Part shown: one piece after another, positions 25,201 through 34,200 of the stretch | Numbering within the stretch: position 1 is the first letter of the stretch | How the letters are laid out: every line of letters begins with the position of its first letter | Origin: Streptomyces sp. CB00316 | GTDB lineage: Bacteria > Actinomycetota > Actinomycetes > Streptomycetales > Streptomycetaceae | Assembly: GCF_001905595.1 (NCBI RefSeq) | Contig: NZ_LIXI01000001.1 | Coordinates: 1-64,000, forward strand | Direction of reading: 5' to 3' | Length of the DNA stretch: 64,000 nt | The notes under the pieces: model-generated | The model's database searches: none | What the model saw: only the letters and a program-made list of their open reading frames with translations | Told to the model about the DNA's origin: nothing | Position numbers and translations under genes: made by a program

Positions 25201-27304
25201 CAAGGGCACCGCGAGCTTCTCCGACATCGCCAACGAGGTCGCTGTAGCGTACGGCTTCTGGCTCGGCGACGCGTTCGCCTCCGGCGGCTCGGCCGGCTAC
25301 GACCACAAGGGCATGGGCATCACCGCGCGCGGTGCCTGGGAGTCCGTCAAGCGGCACTTCCGGGAGCTGGGCCACGACACCCAGACCGAGGACTTCACCG
25401 TCGTCGGCGTCGGGGACATGTCCGGTGACGTGTTCGGCAACGGGATGCTGCTCTCCGAGCACATCCGCCTGGTCGCCGCCTTCGACCACCGGCACATCTT
25501 CATCGACCCGGCCCCGGACGCGGCGACCTCGTACGCCGAGCGCCGCCGCCTCTTCGACCTGCCCCGCAGCTCCTGGGCCGACTACGACACCGACCTGCTC
25601 TCCGCCGGCGGCGGCATCCACCCGCGCAGCGCCAAGTCGATCCCGCTGAACAACCACATCCGCGAGGCGCTCGGCATCGACGCGTCGGTGAGCAAGATGA
25701 CGCCCGCCGACCTGATGCAGACCATCCTCAAGGCCCCCGTCGACCTGCTGTGGAACGGCGGCATCGGCACGTACATCAAGGCCGTCTCCGAGTCGAACGG
25801 TGACGTCGGTGACAAGGCCAACGACGCGATCCGCGTCAACGGCGAGGACCTGCGGGCCAAGGTCGTCGGCGAGGGCGGCAACCTCGGCGCCACCCAGCTC
25901 GGCCGCATCGAGTTCGCCCGCAACGGCGGCCGGATCAACACCGACGCGATCGACAACAGCGCCGGTGTGGACACCTCCGACCACGAGGTGAACATCAAGA
26001 TCCTGCTCAACGGTCTCGTCCGGGACGGCGACATGACCGTCAAGCAGCGCAACAAGCTGCTCGCCGACATGACCGACGAGGTCGGCGCGCTCGTCCTGCG
26101 CAACAACTACGCGCAGAACGTCGCCCTCTCCAACGCCTCCGCCCAGGCGCCCTCACTGCTCCACGCCCAGCAGCGCTTCATGCGGCGCCTCGAGCGCGAC
26201 GGGGCTCTCGACCGGGCGCTGGAGTTCCTCCCCGCCGACCGGCAGATCCGCGAGCTGCTCGGCAACGACAAGGGGCTCAGCCAGCCGGAGCTGGCCGTGC
26301 TGATCGCCTACACGAAGATCACGACGGCCGACGAGCTGATCGCCACCGTCCTGCCGGACGACCCGCACCTGCAGGGCCTGGTCCACGCCTACTTCCCCAG
26401 CGAGCTGCGCGAGCGGTTCCCCGAGGCGGTCGACGGCCACGCGCTGCGCCGCGAGATCATCACGACGGTGCTGGTCAACGACACGGTGAACACCGCGGGT
26501 TCGACCTTCCTGCACCGGCTGCGCGAGGAGACCGGGGCGTCGATCGAGGAGATCGTGCGGGCTCAGTTCACGGCCCGCGAGATCTTCGGGCTGTCCTCGG
26601 TGTGGGACGCGGTCGAGGCGCTCGACAACCAGGTCGCCGCCGATGTCCAGACCCGCATCCGGCTGCACTCGCGGCGCCTCGTCGAGCGCGGTTCGCGCTG
26701 GCTGCTGGGCAACCGGCCGCAGCCCGTCGCCATCGCGGAGACCATCGAGGGGTTCCGGGACGGGGTCGAGCAGGTCTGGAACGAGCTGCCCAAGCTGCTG
26801 CGCGGCGCCGACCTGGACTGGTACCACTCGATCCTGGACGAGCTGACCTCGGCGGGTGTCCCGAGCGAGCTGGCCGTCCGGGTCGCCGGGTTCTCCTCCG
26901 CCTTCCCGGCGCTGGACATCGTCGCCATCGCGGACCGGACGGGCAAGGACCCGCTGGAGGTCGCCGAGGTCTACTACGACCTCGCGGACCGGCTGCGGAT
27001 CACCCAGCTGATGGACCGGATCATCGACCTGCCGCGGGCCGACCGCTGGCAGTCCATGGCCCGCGCCTCCATCCGCGAGGACCTGTACGCGGCGCACGCG
27101 GCGCTCACGTCGGACGTGCTGAGCGTGGGCGACGACACGGCCACGCCGGAGGAGCGGTTCGGGGCGTGGGAGGAGAAGAACGCGGCGATCCTGGCGCGGT
27201 CGCGGTCGACGCTGGAGGAGATCCAGGGGTCGGACGCGTTCGACCTGGCGAATCTGTCGGTGGCGATGCGGACGATGCGGACGATGTTGCGCACGCACGC
27301 GTAG
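22292..27304 (+). CDS. NAD-dependent glutamate dehydrogenase, large (about 180 kDa) type
   Basis: 1670 residues, typical for the giant NAD-specific class found in Streptomyces and proteobacteria. It oxidises glutamate to 2-oxoglutarate and ammonium, mainly in catabolism. A long N-terminal regulatory part with ACT-like segments covers roughly residues 1-700. The catalytic core holds [28 protein letters not shown], the lysine motif AKGGF (Lys904), and the dinucleotide-binding [15 protein letters not shown]. A C-terminal helical region follows. The start has AGGAG/AGAGGA upstream. It is monocistronic and ends in a strong hairpin. No ammonium or glutamine genes are nearby. Confidence 0.97.
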   Translation: [1670 protein letters not shown]

Positions 27305-27316
27305 GGGTACGTCTAC

Positions 27317-27347
27317 GGGGGCCGGTGCCGTTGTGGCGCCGGCCCCC
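27317..27347 (+). terminator. Terminator hairpin after the glutamate dehydrogenase gene
   Basis: A 13-bp stem with one G-T wobble (GGGGGCCGGTGCC 27317-27329, GGCGCCGGCCCCC 27335-27347) and a five-base loop, 12 bases after the stop. Confidence 0.8.
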
Positions 27348-27365
27348 CTGGCGTGGGGTTGCGCC

Positions 27366-27405
27366 CTCAGACGCCGGACGGGCTGGATGCGGCTGGACGG
27401 GCTGG
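27366..27405. repeat. REP-like intergenic element, copy 2
   Basis: Second copy of the 40-base element, ungapped alignment to 21239-21278 with 35 of 40 identities, including 22 identical bases at its right end. Like copy 1, it lies between convergent genes, here the dehydrogenase and the exporter ATPase. Confidence 0.75.
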
Positions 27406-27427
27406 GGGTTGCGCGGGCAGGAGAGCG

Positions 27428-28213
27428 CTACTTGCGCTTCGTGAACGCCTCGTACTCCGCCACCACTTCCTTCGCCGGGCCGTCCATCCTCAGGGTGCCC
27501 GCCTCCAGCCACAGCGCCCGGTCGCAGGTCTCGGTGATGGACTTGTTGCTGTGGCTGACCAGGAAGACCGTGCCAGCCTCGGCACGGAGTTCCTGGATGC
27601 GGTCCTTGCTGCGGCGCTGGAACCTCGCGTCGCCCGTGGACAGCGCCTCGTCGATCAGGAGTACGTCGTGGCTCTTGGCGGCCGCGATGGAGAAGCGGAG
27701 CCGGGCGCCCATGCCGGAGGAGTACGTGCGCATCGGCAGCGTGATGAAGTCGCCCTTCTCGTTGATGCCGGAGAAGTCGACGATGTCGTCGTAACGTTCG
27801 CGGATCTGCTCGCGCGTCATGCCCATCGCGAGTCCGCCCAGCACCACATTGCGCTCGCCGGTCAGGTCGCCCATCAGGGCCGCGTTCACCCCCAGCAGCG
27901 ACGGCTGGCCCTGGGTGTGGACCTTGCCGTGGGACGGCGGGAGCAGGCCCGCGATCGCCTTGAGCAGGGTCGACTTGCCGGAGCCGTTGGAGCCGATCAG
28001 GCCGATCGCCTCGCCTTTGTACGCGGCGAAGCTGACCCCCTTCACGGCGTGCACCTGGCGTGCGCCGGGGGTACGGCGGCGCGAGGTGATCCGGCTCAGC
28101 GCCGAGGTCGCGCTGCCCTTGCCGGTGCGGGCGCCGTTGACCGTGTACGTGATGTGGACGTCGTCCACGACGACGGTCGGCACCCGCTCGGGGGAATCCT
28201 TGAGGTCAGCCAC
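27428..28213 (-). CDS. TagH-type ABC exporter ATP-binding protein
   Basis: 261 residues from GTG 28213, overlapping the permease stop by 8 bases. Walker A is GSNGSGKST, the signature is YSSGMGARLRF, and Walker B is VLLIDEALSTGD; the Q-loop and H-loop (LVSHSNKS) are also present. This is the polysaccharide/teichoic-acid export subgroup (TagH/Wzt-like) without a C-terminal carbohydrate-binding extension. A basic insert (SRITSRRRTPGARQ) near residue 45 separates the first strands. With the permease encoded just upstream, it should flip an undecaprenyl-linked wall polymer outward. It forms the left edge of the glycopolymer locus. Confidence 0.93.
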   Translation of the reverse strand: MADLKDSPERVPTVVVDDVHITYTVNGARTGKGSATSALSRITSRRRTPGARQVHAVKGVSFAAYKGEAIGLIGSNGSGKSTLLKAIAGLLPPSHGKVHTQGQPSLLGVNAALMGDLTGERNVVLGGLAMGMTREQIRERYDDIVDFSGINEKGDFITLPMRTYSSGMGARLRFSIAAAKSHDVLLIDEALSTGDARFQRRSKDRIQELRAEAGTVFLVSHSNKSITETCDRALWLEAGTLRMDGPAKEVVAEYEAFTKRK

Positions 28214-29159
28214 GTCCGTACGTCTCCTCGGCCTTCCAGAAGTACACGAATCCCGCCGCGCCGCACAGCAGCGCCCAGCCGGCCGCCGCCGCCCACACGT
28301 GCGGTGGCAGCTGTGCCGCGCTGTAGCTGTCGATCAGCGCGTACCGCATGAGGTTGATGTAGATCGCCGCCGGGTTGTACTCCAGCGCCACCAGCACCGC
28401 GTGCGGCACCCGCTCGCCCTTGAGGAGGTGGTCCAGGCTCCACATCACGCCGGACGAGTACATCCAGGTCCGCAGCACGAACGGCATCAGCTGCGCGATG
28501 TCCGGGGTCTTCGCCGCCAGCCGGGCCACGGCCATCGACACACCGGTGTTGAACACCGCCTGGAGGGCGAGCGCCGGGATCGCCAGCAGCCAGGACGGGC
28601 GGGGGAACTGGCCGAACACCAGCAGGATCAGGGTCAGCGCCCCCAGCGAGAACAGCAACTGCTGCAACTGCTGGAGCGCCAGTGCCACCGGGAGCGAGGC
28701 GCGGGGGAAGTGCAGGGCCCGCACCAGCCCGATGTTGCCGCTGATGGCGCGTGTGCCCGCGGTGATCGAACTGCTGGTGAAGGTCCAGATGAAGACCCCG
28801 GTGACCAGGAACGGAACGAAGTCCTCCACCCCGCGCCTGGTGTCCAGCAGGACGCCGAAGATGAAGTAGTAGACCGCCGCGTTCAGCAGGGGTGTCGCGA
28901 TCTGCCAGATCTGGCCGAGCTTCGCCTGGCTGTACTGGGCCGTCAGCTTGGCCGTCGCGAACGCGGCGATGAAGTGCCGCCGCCCCCAGAGCTGCCGGAT
29001 GTAGGCGGGCAGCGAGGGTCGGGCGCCGCTGACCGTCAGGCCGTGCCGGGCGGCGAGGGCGGCCAGTTCGCCGGGCGCGTAGGCGGGAGCGTCCAGGGCG
29101 TGGGCGGCCGCGGCGGGAGCGCTCACCGGGGGTGGCGGGGCGGTTGTCTGGCTCACCAC
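28206..29159 (-). CDS. TagG-type ABC exporter permease
   Basis: 317 residues from GTG 29159 (a second GTG follows directly). After a ~55-residue cytoplasmic tail comes the ABC-2 membrane domain with about six helices: LWGRRHFIAAFATAKL, the amphipathic lead-in, then for example LLNAAVYYFIFGVLL and VTGVFIWTFTSSSI. The segment ISGNIGLVRALHFPRASLPVA is characteristic of TagG/Wzm polymer exporters. It pairs with the overlapping ATPase gene. The 154 bases upstream, shared with a divergent TetR gene, contain an inverted repeat that may regulate it. Confidence 0.92.
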   Translation of the reverse strand: MVSQTTAPPPPVSAPAAAAHALDAPAYAPGELAALAARHGLTVSGARPSLPAYIRQLWGRRHFIAAFATAKLTAQYSQAKLGQIWQIATPLLNAAVYYFIFGVLLDTRRGVEDFVPFLVTGVFIWTFTSSSITAGTRAISGNIGLVRALHFPRASLPVALALQQLQQLLFSLGALTLILLVFGQFPRPSWLLAIPALALQAVFNTGVSMAVARLAAKTPDIAQLMPFVLRTWMYSSGVMWSLDHLLKGERVPHAVLVALEYNPAAIYINLMRYALIDSYSAAQLPPHVWAAAAGWALLCGAAGFVYFWKAEETYGRG

Positions 29160-29197
29160 GAACGATCACTTTCGACGGATGCGGGAGGGGGGAACGG

Positions 29198-29237
29198 TAC
29201 GGTCCCGTAGGGACGCCCTCGTAGGGACGGGACCGTA
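29198..29237. promoter_or_regulatory. Inverted repeat, candidate TetR operator
   Basis: TACGGTCCC (29198-29206) and GGGACCGTA (29229-29237) form a 9-bp dyad around 22 bases; the pairing extends by one mismatch and one match outward. Within it, CGTAGGGACG occurs twice. It lies between the divergent exporter permease and TetR genes, 77 bases before the TetR start, a usual location for an autoregulatory operator. Confidence 0.5.
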
Positions 29238-29313
29238 TCGTCGTAACGCCGAGAGTAGGACGCTTGTACGTCGCAACGCAACCGTTCCGTCGTCGCCGAC
29301 TATCATTCGGGTC

Positions 29314-29922
29314 ATGACCACCGAACGGGGAACCCGCCGCCGCGCCCCCGCGGGCGCCGCCGTGCTGCGCGAGGACGTCACCGACGCCATCCGCGCGGCC
29401 GTCTTCGAGGAACTGGCCGCGGCCGGGTTCGCCCGGATGTCCATCGAGGGCATCGCGCGGCGCGCCGGGGTCGGCAAGACCGCCGTCTACCGCCGCTGGA
29501 AGTCCAAGCTCGCCCTCGTCCTCGACCTGGTCGCGGCCGTCGCCTCTCAGGGGATGCCCGCGCCGGCCACCGGTTCGCTGTACGGGGATGTGCGCGCCGT
29601 CCTCGAACTCGCCGCCTACGCCCTGCGCCACCCGGTCGCCTCGCAGGTCATCCCGGATCTGCTGGTGGAGGCGGCCCGCAATCCGGAGATCTCAGAGGCC
29701 ATCAAGGCCGCCCTCCTCGACCAGCAGCAGGGCGTGGCCGCCGTGGTGGTGCGGGAGGCGGTGGCCCGGGGGGAGCTGCCGGAAGGGAGCGATCCGGACC
29801 GGGCCCTCGACCTGATCGTGGGGCCGCTGTACTGGCGCCTGGTCGTGGTCCGGGGCGAGCTGCCCGAGGGGTACCTCGACGACCTGGCCGCCTCGGCGGT
29901 CGCCGCGCTGCGCAACGGTTGA
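29314..29922 (+). CDS. TetR/AcrR family transcriptional regulator
   Basis: 202 residues from ATG 29314. The N-terminal helix-turn-helix is clear: FARMSIEGIARRAGVGKTAVYRRWKSK at about residues 40-66. The C-terminal ligand domain has the YALRHPVASQVIPDLLVEAARNPEI stretch seen in the TetR_C_11-like subgroup. It is divergent from the TagGH-type exporter and convergent with the polytopic membrane protein gene (13-base gap). The natural inference is that it represses the exporter or itself through the inverted repeat between them; the ligand is unknown. Confidence 0.92.
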   Translation: MTTERGTRRRAPAGAAVLREDVTDAIRAAVFEELAAAGFARMSIEGIARRAGVGKTAVYRRWKSKLALVLDLVAAVASQGMPAPATGSLYGDVRAVLELAAYALRHPVASQVIPDLLVEAARNPEISEAIKAALLDQQQGVAAVVVREAVARGELPEGSDPDRALDLIVGPLYWRLVVVRGELPEGYLDDLAASAVAALRNG

Positions 29923-29935
29923 GGCGGAGAGGACC

Positions 29936-31168
29936 TCACCGTTCCGGTACGCGCGCCAGCACCTCGCCCGTACGCGGGCTGTACGCCAGCACCGACGCGT
30001 CCCCCGGCAGCTTCTGGAACCGGGTCAGCAGCACCCAGCGCACCCCGTACCGCCCGGTGATCCGGTCCCGTTCCTCCTGCGCGGTCGCCGCGTCCAGGTA
30101 CGTGGCCACCGCCCGGCTCCGCTCGCGCCGCTCCGCCGCCAGAAGCCCCGCGTCCGGCACCCCGTCCGCGAGGATGTACGCCCCGTGCCCGGCCAGCGCG
30201 TACATCGCCGGGACGCTGTCCGTCAGCACCACATCGCCGGGCGGGACGTGCGCGGTGGCCCAGGTGTACGGCTCCCCGGTCACCGGGGCCCCGTCGGTCT
30301 CCGGGCGGGCCGTGTCCCCGGCGGACGCCGGGGGGCGTACGGCCGTGAGCCCGTTGTAGTACGGCCACACCGCCGCCACGGCCACCGCGCACAGCCCGGC
30401 CAGCGCCCACCTCCGCAACGTCGGCCTGATCCGGGTCCGCTGCCTCACCGCGACCAGCGCGACCACGCCCAGCGCCGCACCCAGCGCGGTCGGGGGATGG
30501 ACCAGCAGGACGAGCCCGAGCAGGACGCCGATCCCGGCCGCCTCCACCCACCGGGGCGCCCGGCCCGGCGGGCGCCCGGCGCCCGCGCGGGGGAGACGGG
30601 TGACCGCGTGACCGGTCCACGCCCACAGATGGAGGGTGACCGCGACGGCGAACGTGCCCGGCGCGCTCCACCGCCCCGGGTCCGCCCAGTGGATCAGGGC
30701 CAGGGGAATCAGCGCGAGGACCGGCACCCAGCGGTTCGGGGTCAGCAACCGGGCCAGCCGGCCGATCCCGGTCAGCAGCAGCGCCAGGTTCACGGCGGCC
30801 GACAGCGCGAGCACGGTCTGTCCGGAGAGTCCGCCGGCCCGCGCGGTCAGGCCCTGCACGACGGCGTACGGGGAGTAGTGCGCACTGGCCACGGCGGGCA
30901 GGTCCGTCATCGGGAACGCCGGGTGCAGCAGGCTGGCCCGCAGCCGTTCGACGACGGCCGCGTTGAGCCCGGCCTCGCAGCACATCGGCACCCGCCAGGC
31001 CGCCGCCGACAGCACCGCCCACAGCAGACCGCCCAGCAGGACGTAGGGCGAGGGAAGCCACCGGGGCGCTACGACGAGTTCGTCGTCCTCGGCCGCCGTG
31101 GGAGGAGGGTCGGAGGTGGTGGAGGTAGGGGTCTCGGGCGAGGCGGGTGTGGGAGAGGAGAGGGACAC
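29936..31168 (-). CDS. Polytopic membrane protein, possible glycosyltransferase (GT-C type)
   Basis: 410 residues from GTG 31168; the ribosome site is weak. A Ser/Thr/Pro-rich N-terminus of ~35 residues precedes around eight hydrophobic helices up to about residue 275, then an extracytoplasmic C-terminal domain with TGEPYTWATAHVPPGDVVLTDSVPAMYAL and RYGVRWVLLTRFQKLPG. This layout recalls GT-C membrane mannosyl/arabinosyltransferases, but I see no firm family motif. It lies 71 bases downstream of a GT2-TagF fusion gene on the same strand and is probably its operon partner. It could act on the polymer or its lipid carrier outside the membrane. Function unproven. Confidence 0.7.
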   Translation of the reverse strand: MSLSSPTPASPETPTSTTSDPPPTAAEDDELVVAPRWLPSPYVLLGGLLWAVLSAAAWRVPMCCEAGLNAAVVERLRASLLHPAFPMTDLPAVASAHYSPYAVVQGLTARAGGLSGQTVLALSAAVNLALLLTGIGRLARLLTPNRWVPVLALIPLALIHWADPGRWSAPGTFAVAVTLHLWAWTGHAVTRLPRAGAGRPPGRAPRWVEAAGIGVLLGLVLLVHPPTALGAALGVVALVAVRQRTRIRPTLRRWALAGLCAVAVAAVWPYYNGLTAVRPPASAGDTARPETDGAPVTGEPYTWATAHVPPGDVVLTDSVPAMYALAGHGAYILADGVPDAGLLAAERRERSRAVATYLDAATAQEERDRITGRYGVRWVLLTRFQKLPGDASVLAYSPRTGEVLARVPER

Positions 31169-31239
31169 AGGTCATGGGTTCCGTGCGCGGGGCCGTCCCT
31201 CCCGGCCGCCACTCTTCCGGGGGACGCGTGGAGGTCCGC

Positions 31240-34200
31240 TCACGGGGCGTCCGCCAGCAGCCGGTCCGCCACCCGCGCCGCCGCCCCGCCGTCGTCCAGG
31301 TCGCAGTGGTCGCGGCGGAAGCTCGCGTACGCGTCGGCGTGCCGGGCCGCCACCGCCCCGAGGCCGAGCAGCGCCTGCGCCACCTCGTCCGTCGTGACCA
31401 GCAGAGGGCCTGGTGCCCGGGTCTCGAAGTCCAGGCAGAAGCCGCGCACGGTGTCGCGGTAGTGCTCCAGGTCGTACGTGTGGAAGAGCATCGGGCGGCC
31501 CGTCAGCGCGAAGTCGAACATCAGCCCCGCGTAGTCCGTGACCAGGACGTCGGCGATCAGGAGCAGCCCGGCCGCGCCCGGATGGCCCGAGACGTCGAGG
31601 ACGCCGGGCCCGTCCTGGACCCCGCCCGTGACCCGGGGGTGCCGGCGCACCAGCACCGTGTGGCCGGGACCCAGTGAGCGGGCGAGGGCGGGCAGGTCGA
31701 GGGCCGGATCCCAGCGGTACGGGCCGGGGGCCGTGCGGTCGGGGGAGTCGCGGGATGCGGACGGGGGGTGGGCCAGGTGGTCGCGGTAGGTCGGCGCGTA
31801 CAGGACGACGCGGTGGTCCTCCGGTACGCCGAGCGTGCGCCGGATCTCTTCGGCGGCCTTGTCCCGGTCGGGCGCACACAGCACGTCGTTGGCCGGCGAT
31901 CCGGCTTCCAGCACCTCGCCTCCGTACGCCAGTGACCTGCGCAGCAAGGGGGTGGCGAAGCGGCTCGGGGAGACCAGTACCGACCATTGGGCCGATCGGT
32001 GCGCCAGGGTGGCGAGATGCTGGTGGTCGGCGTAGAGGGTGTCGGTCAGGCCGGTGCCGAAGCGGCCGAGCGGGGAGCCGTGCCAGGTCTGGACGACGCT
32101 CTGCCCGGGGCGCCGCTCGAACCACGCGGGCAGCTGCTCGTCCGTGACGATCCGGCGTGAGCGGGCCAGCGCCTCGTACCAGGCGGCGCTGTGCACGGGG
32201 ACGGCCCGCGCGCCGGGCGGGACGTGGGTCGTCCGGCCGGGGGTGGTACCGGTGACCCACAGGTGCTCGGTCTCCGTGCCCCGGCGCAGGAGCTCGGCGT
32301 GCACGGCGCGCGGGGAGTCGCCGCCCGCGTAGAGGACGGTGTCCAGGAGCGGGAGGGTGGTGCGCCGGGCGCGGTAGTGCGAGCCGCGCAGGAGCCGCCT
32401 GCTGTACGCGCTCCGCTCGGCGACCGGGAGCGCCGGAGCAGCCAGGACGGTCAGCCGGTCGCCGTTGCGCCGCTCCAGGGCGAGGGCCGAGTCGCCGCAG
32501 GGGAGGTGCCCGGCGAGGGAGGTGAGGACGCGGACGGGGTGGCCGTCCAGGTGGAGGGCCCAGCGGCCTTCGGGGAGGGGCGAGGCGATCCGGGCGGAGA
32601 AGCGGCCGGTGGGGCGGGCCTCGACGGTGACCTCCGTGACCGGGACCGTCTCGTCCAGGGTCTCGTGCCGGAGGAGGAGCCGGGCAGCCGCGCAGGACAC
32701 CGTCCCCGGGTCCGAGAAGGCCGGTGGTGTGTACGCCCCCGGACCGGAGGACGCCGGGGCGTACGTCCCCGAGATCCGCAGCGACCCGTCCGCCGCTCGC
32801 TCCACCCGGTCCACGACCGGCAGCCCGCCCAGCTCCACGACCAGGTTCCCCAACGCGTCCGCACACGCGGGCGGCGGCAGGTCCGGGGCGGCGGGCAGCG
32901 GGGCACGGGTCCCGTCGGCGAGCAGCAGGCGGGCCCGCCAGCGCGCGCCGGTCTCCGCCTCGACCTCGCGGGGGGCCCGGTGCGGGGCGGGCGGCACGGC
33001 GGCGAGGCCGTCAAGAGGCACTCGTACCGTGAACGCCGTCCCACGGTCCCCGCCCTGCCCGCACTCCACCGGGAACGAACGCTCCTCGGACCGCTCATCG
33101 GGCCGTACCTCCTCCCCGTCGCGCGTCAGAAGGAGGGCCGTCGGCTCAGGGCCCCCGAAGACCCGGCCCCTCAGCTCCAGCGGTCCCCCCTCCGCACCGC
33201 CACTCCCCTCCACCACCGCACCCAGCCGCTCCACCCGCAGCCGCAGCCGTCCGCCCCGGTGGTCGAGCACCGCGCGCCGTCCGTCGCCCAGGTCGTGCAC
33301 GAGCGGCTGGTCCGCGCCCGTGTCCAGGGCGCGCACCGCCACCCGCCGGACCGCCCCGCGAGCCGCGACGACCAGCCCGACCAGCCGGCCCCCGCTCCCG
33401 CTGCCGTCCTCCGTCGCGGACAGCCGGACCGGGTCGAGGACCATCTCGAAGCCGGCGTGGTCGTAACCGTGCAGCTCCTGCCCGGAGTTCACCGTCGCCT
33501 CGGGCAGGGAGACCGTCCGCACCGGAACCACTCGCACCGGAACCATCCGCGCTCGACGGCCCCCCTCCGCCCAAAGCACCCCCACCTTCAGCTGCCGTCG
33601 CGCCGACCCGGCCGGAAGGTTGCGCAGATAGGCGTACCCGCGCAGCCGGAGCTTCCCGTCCGCGCCCCACCGCGCCTCCACGAGCCGTGCGACCGCCGGT
33701 ACGTCGGTGCGCGCGAGCCGGGCGCTCGCGCCGCGCACGCCGGGGTGGACCGCCCGCCGCCGACCTGGCAGCCCCTCCACCGCGAACGTCCCCGCCCCGT
33801 TGGCCCGTTCGAAGGCGAGGACGGCCAGCAGCTCCTCCAGCCGCCGCTCCCGCACCAGCCGCCACTTGATGCGCAGCTCCGCCGGCAGCCCTGCCAGCAC
33901 CCCGTCCCCCGCCCGGTCGGCGAACGCCCCGGCGCCCTCCAGGAACGCCGTGCGGTACGCGTCGCCGCCCATCGGCAGGCCGTCCAGGAAGTACCCGAAA
34001 TCGTCGCGCAGACAGGACGCGTCGTACGCCCGCCGCTGCGCCGCGTCCCGGTGCTCGCCCAGGAACGCGCTGACCTGCTCGCACGCGGCGATCCGGTCCC
34101 GTACGCCGGTGACGTCCGTCCGCCTCCGGGTGATCGAACCCTCCCGCACCCGCCAGTAGTAGACGTGCTCGTGCAGGACGTCGACGGACCCGGCGAGATA

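Noticed and set aside
22259..25984. Very long open frame on the reverse strand of the glutamate dehydrogenase gene
   Set aside because: High GC leaves few stops in the complementary frame; the translation is low-complexity with no domain, while the plus strand encodes a full, conserved enzyme. The same applies to long reverse frames over 16379-19600, 37989-40616 and 41612-44338.
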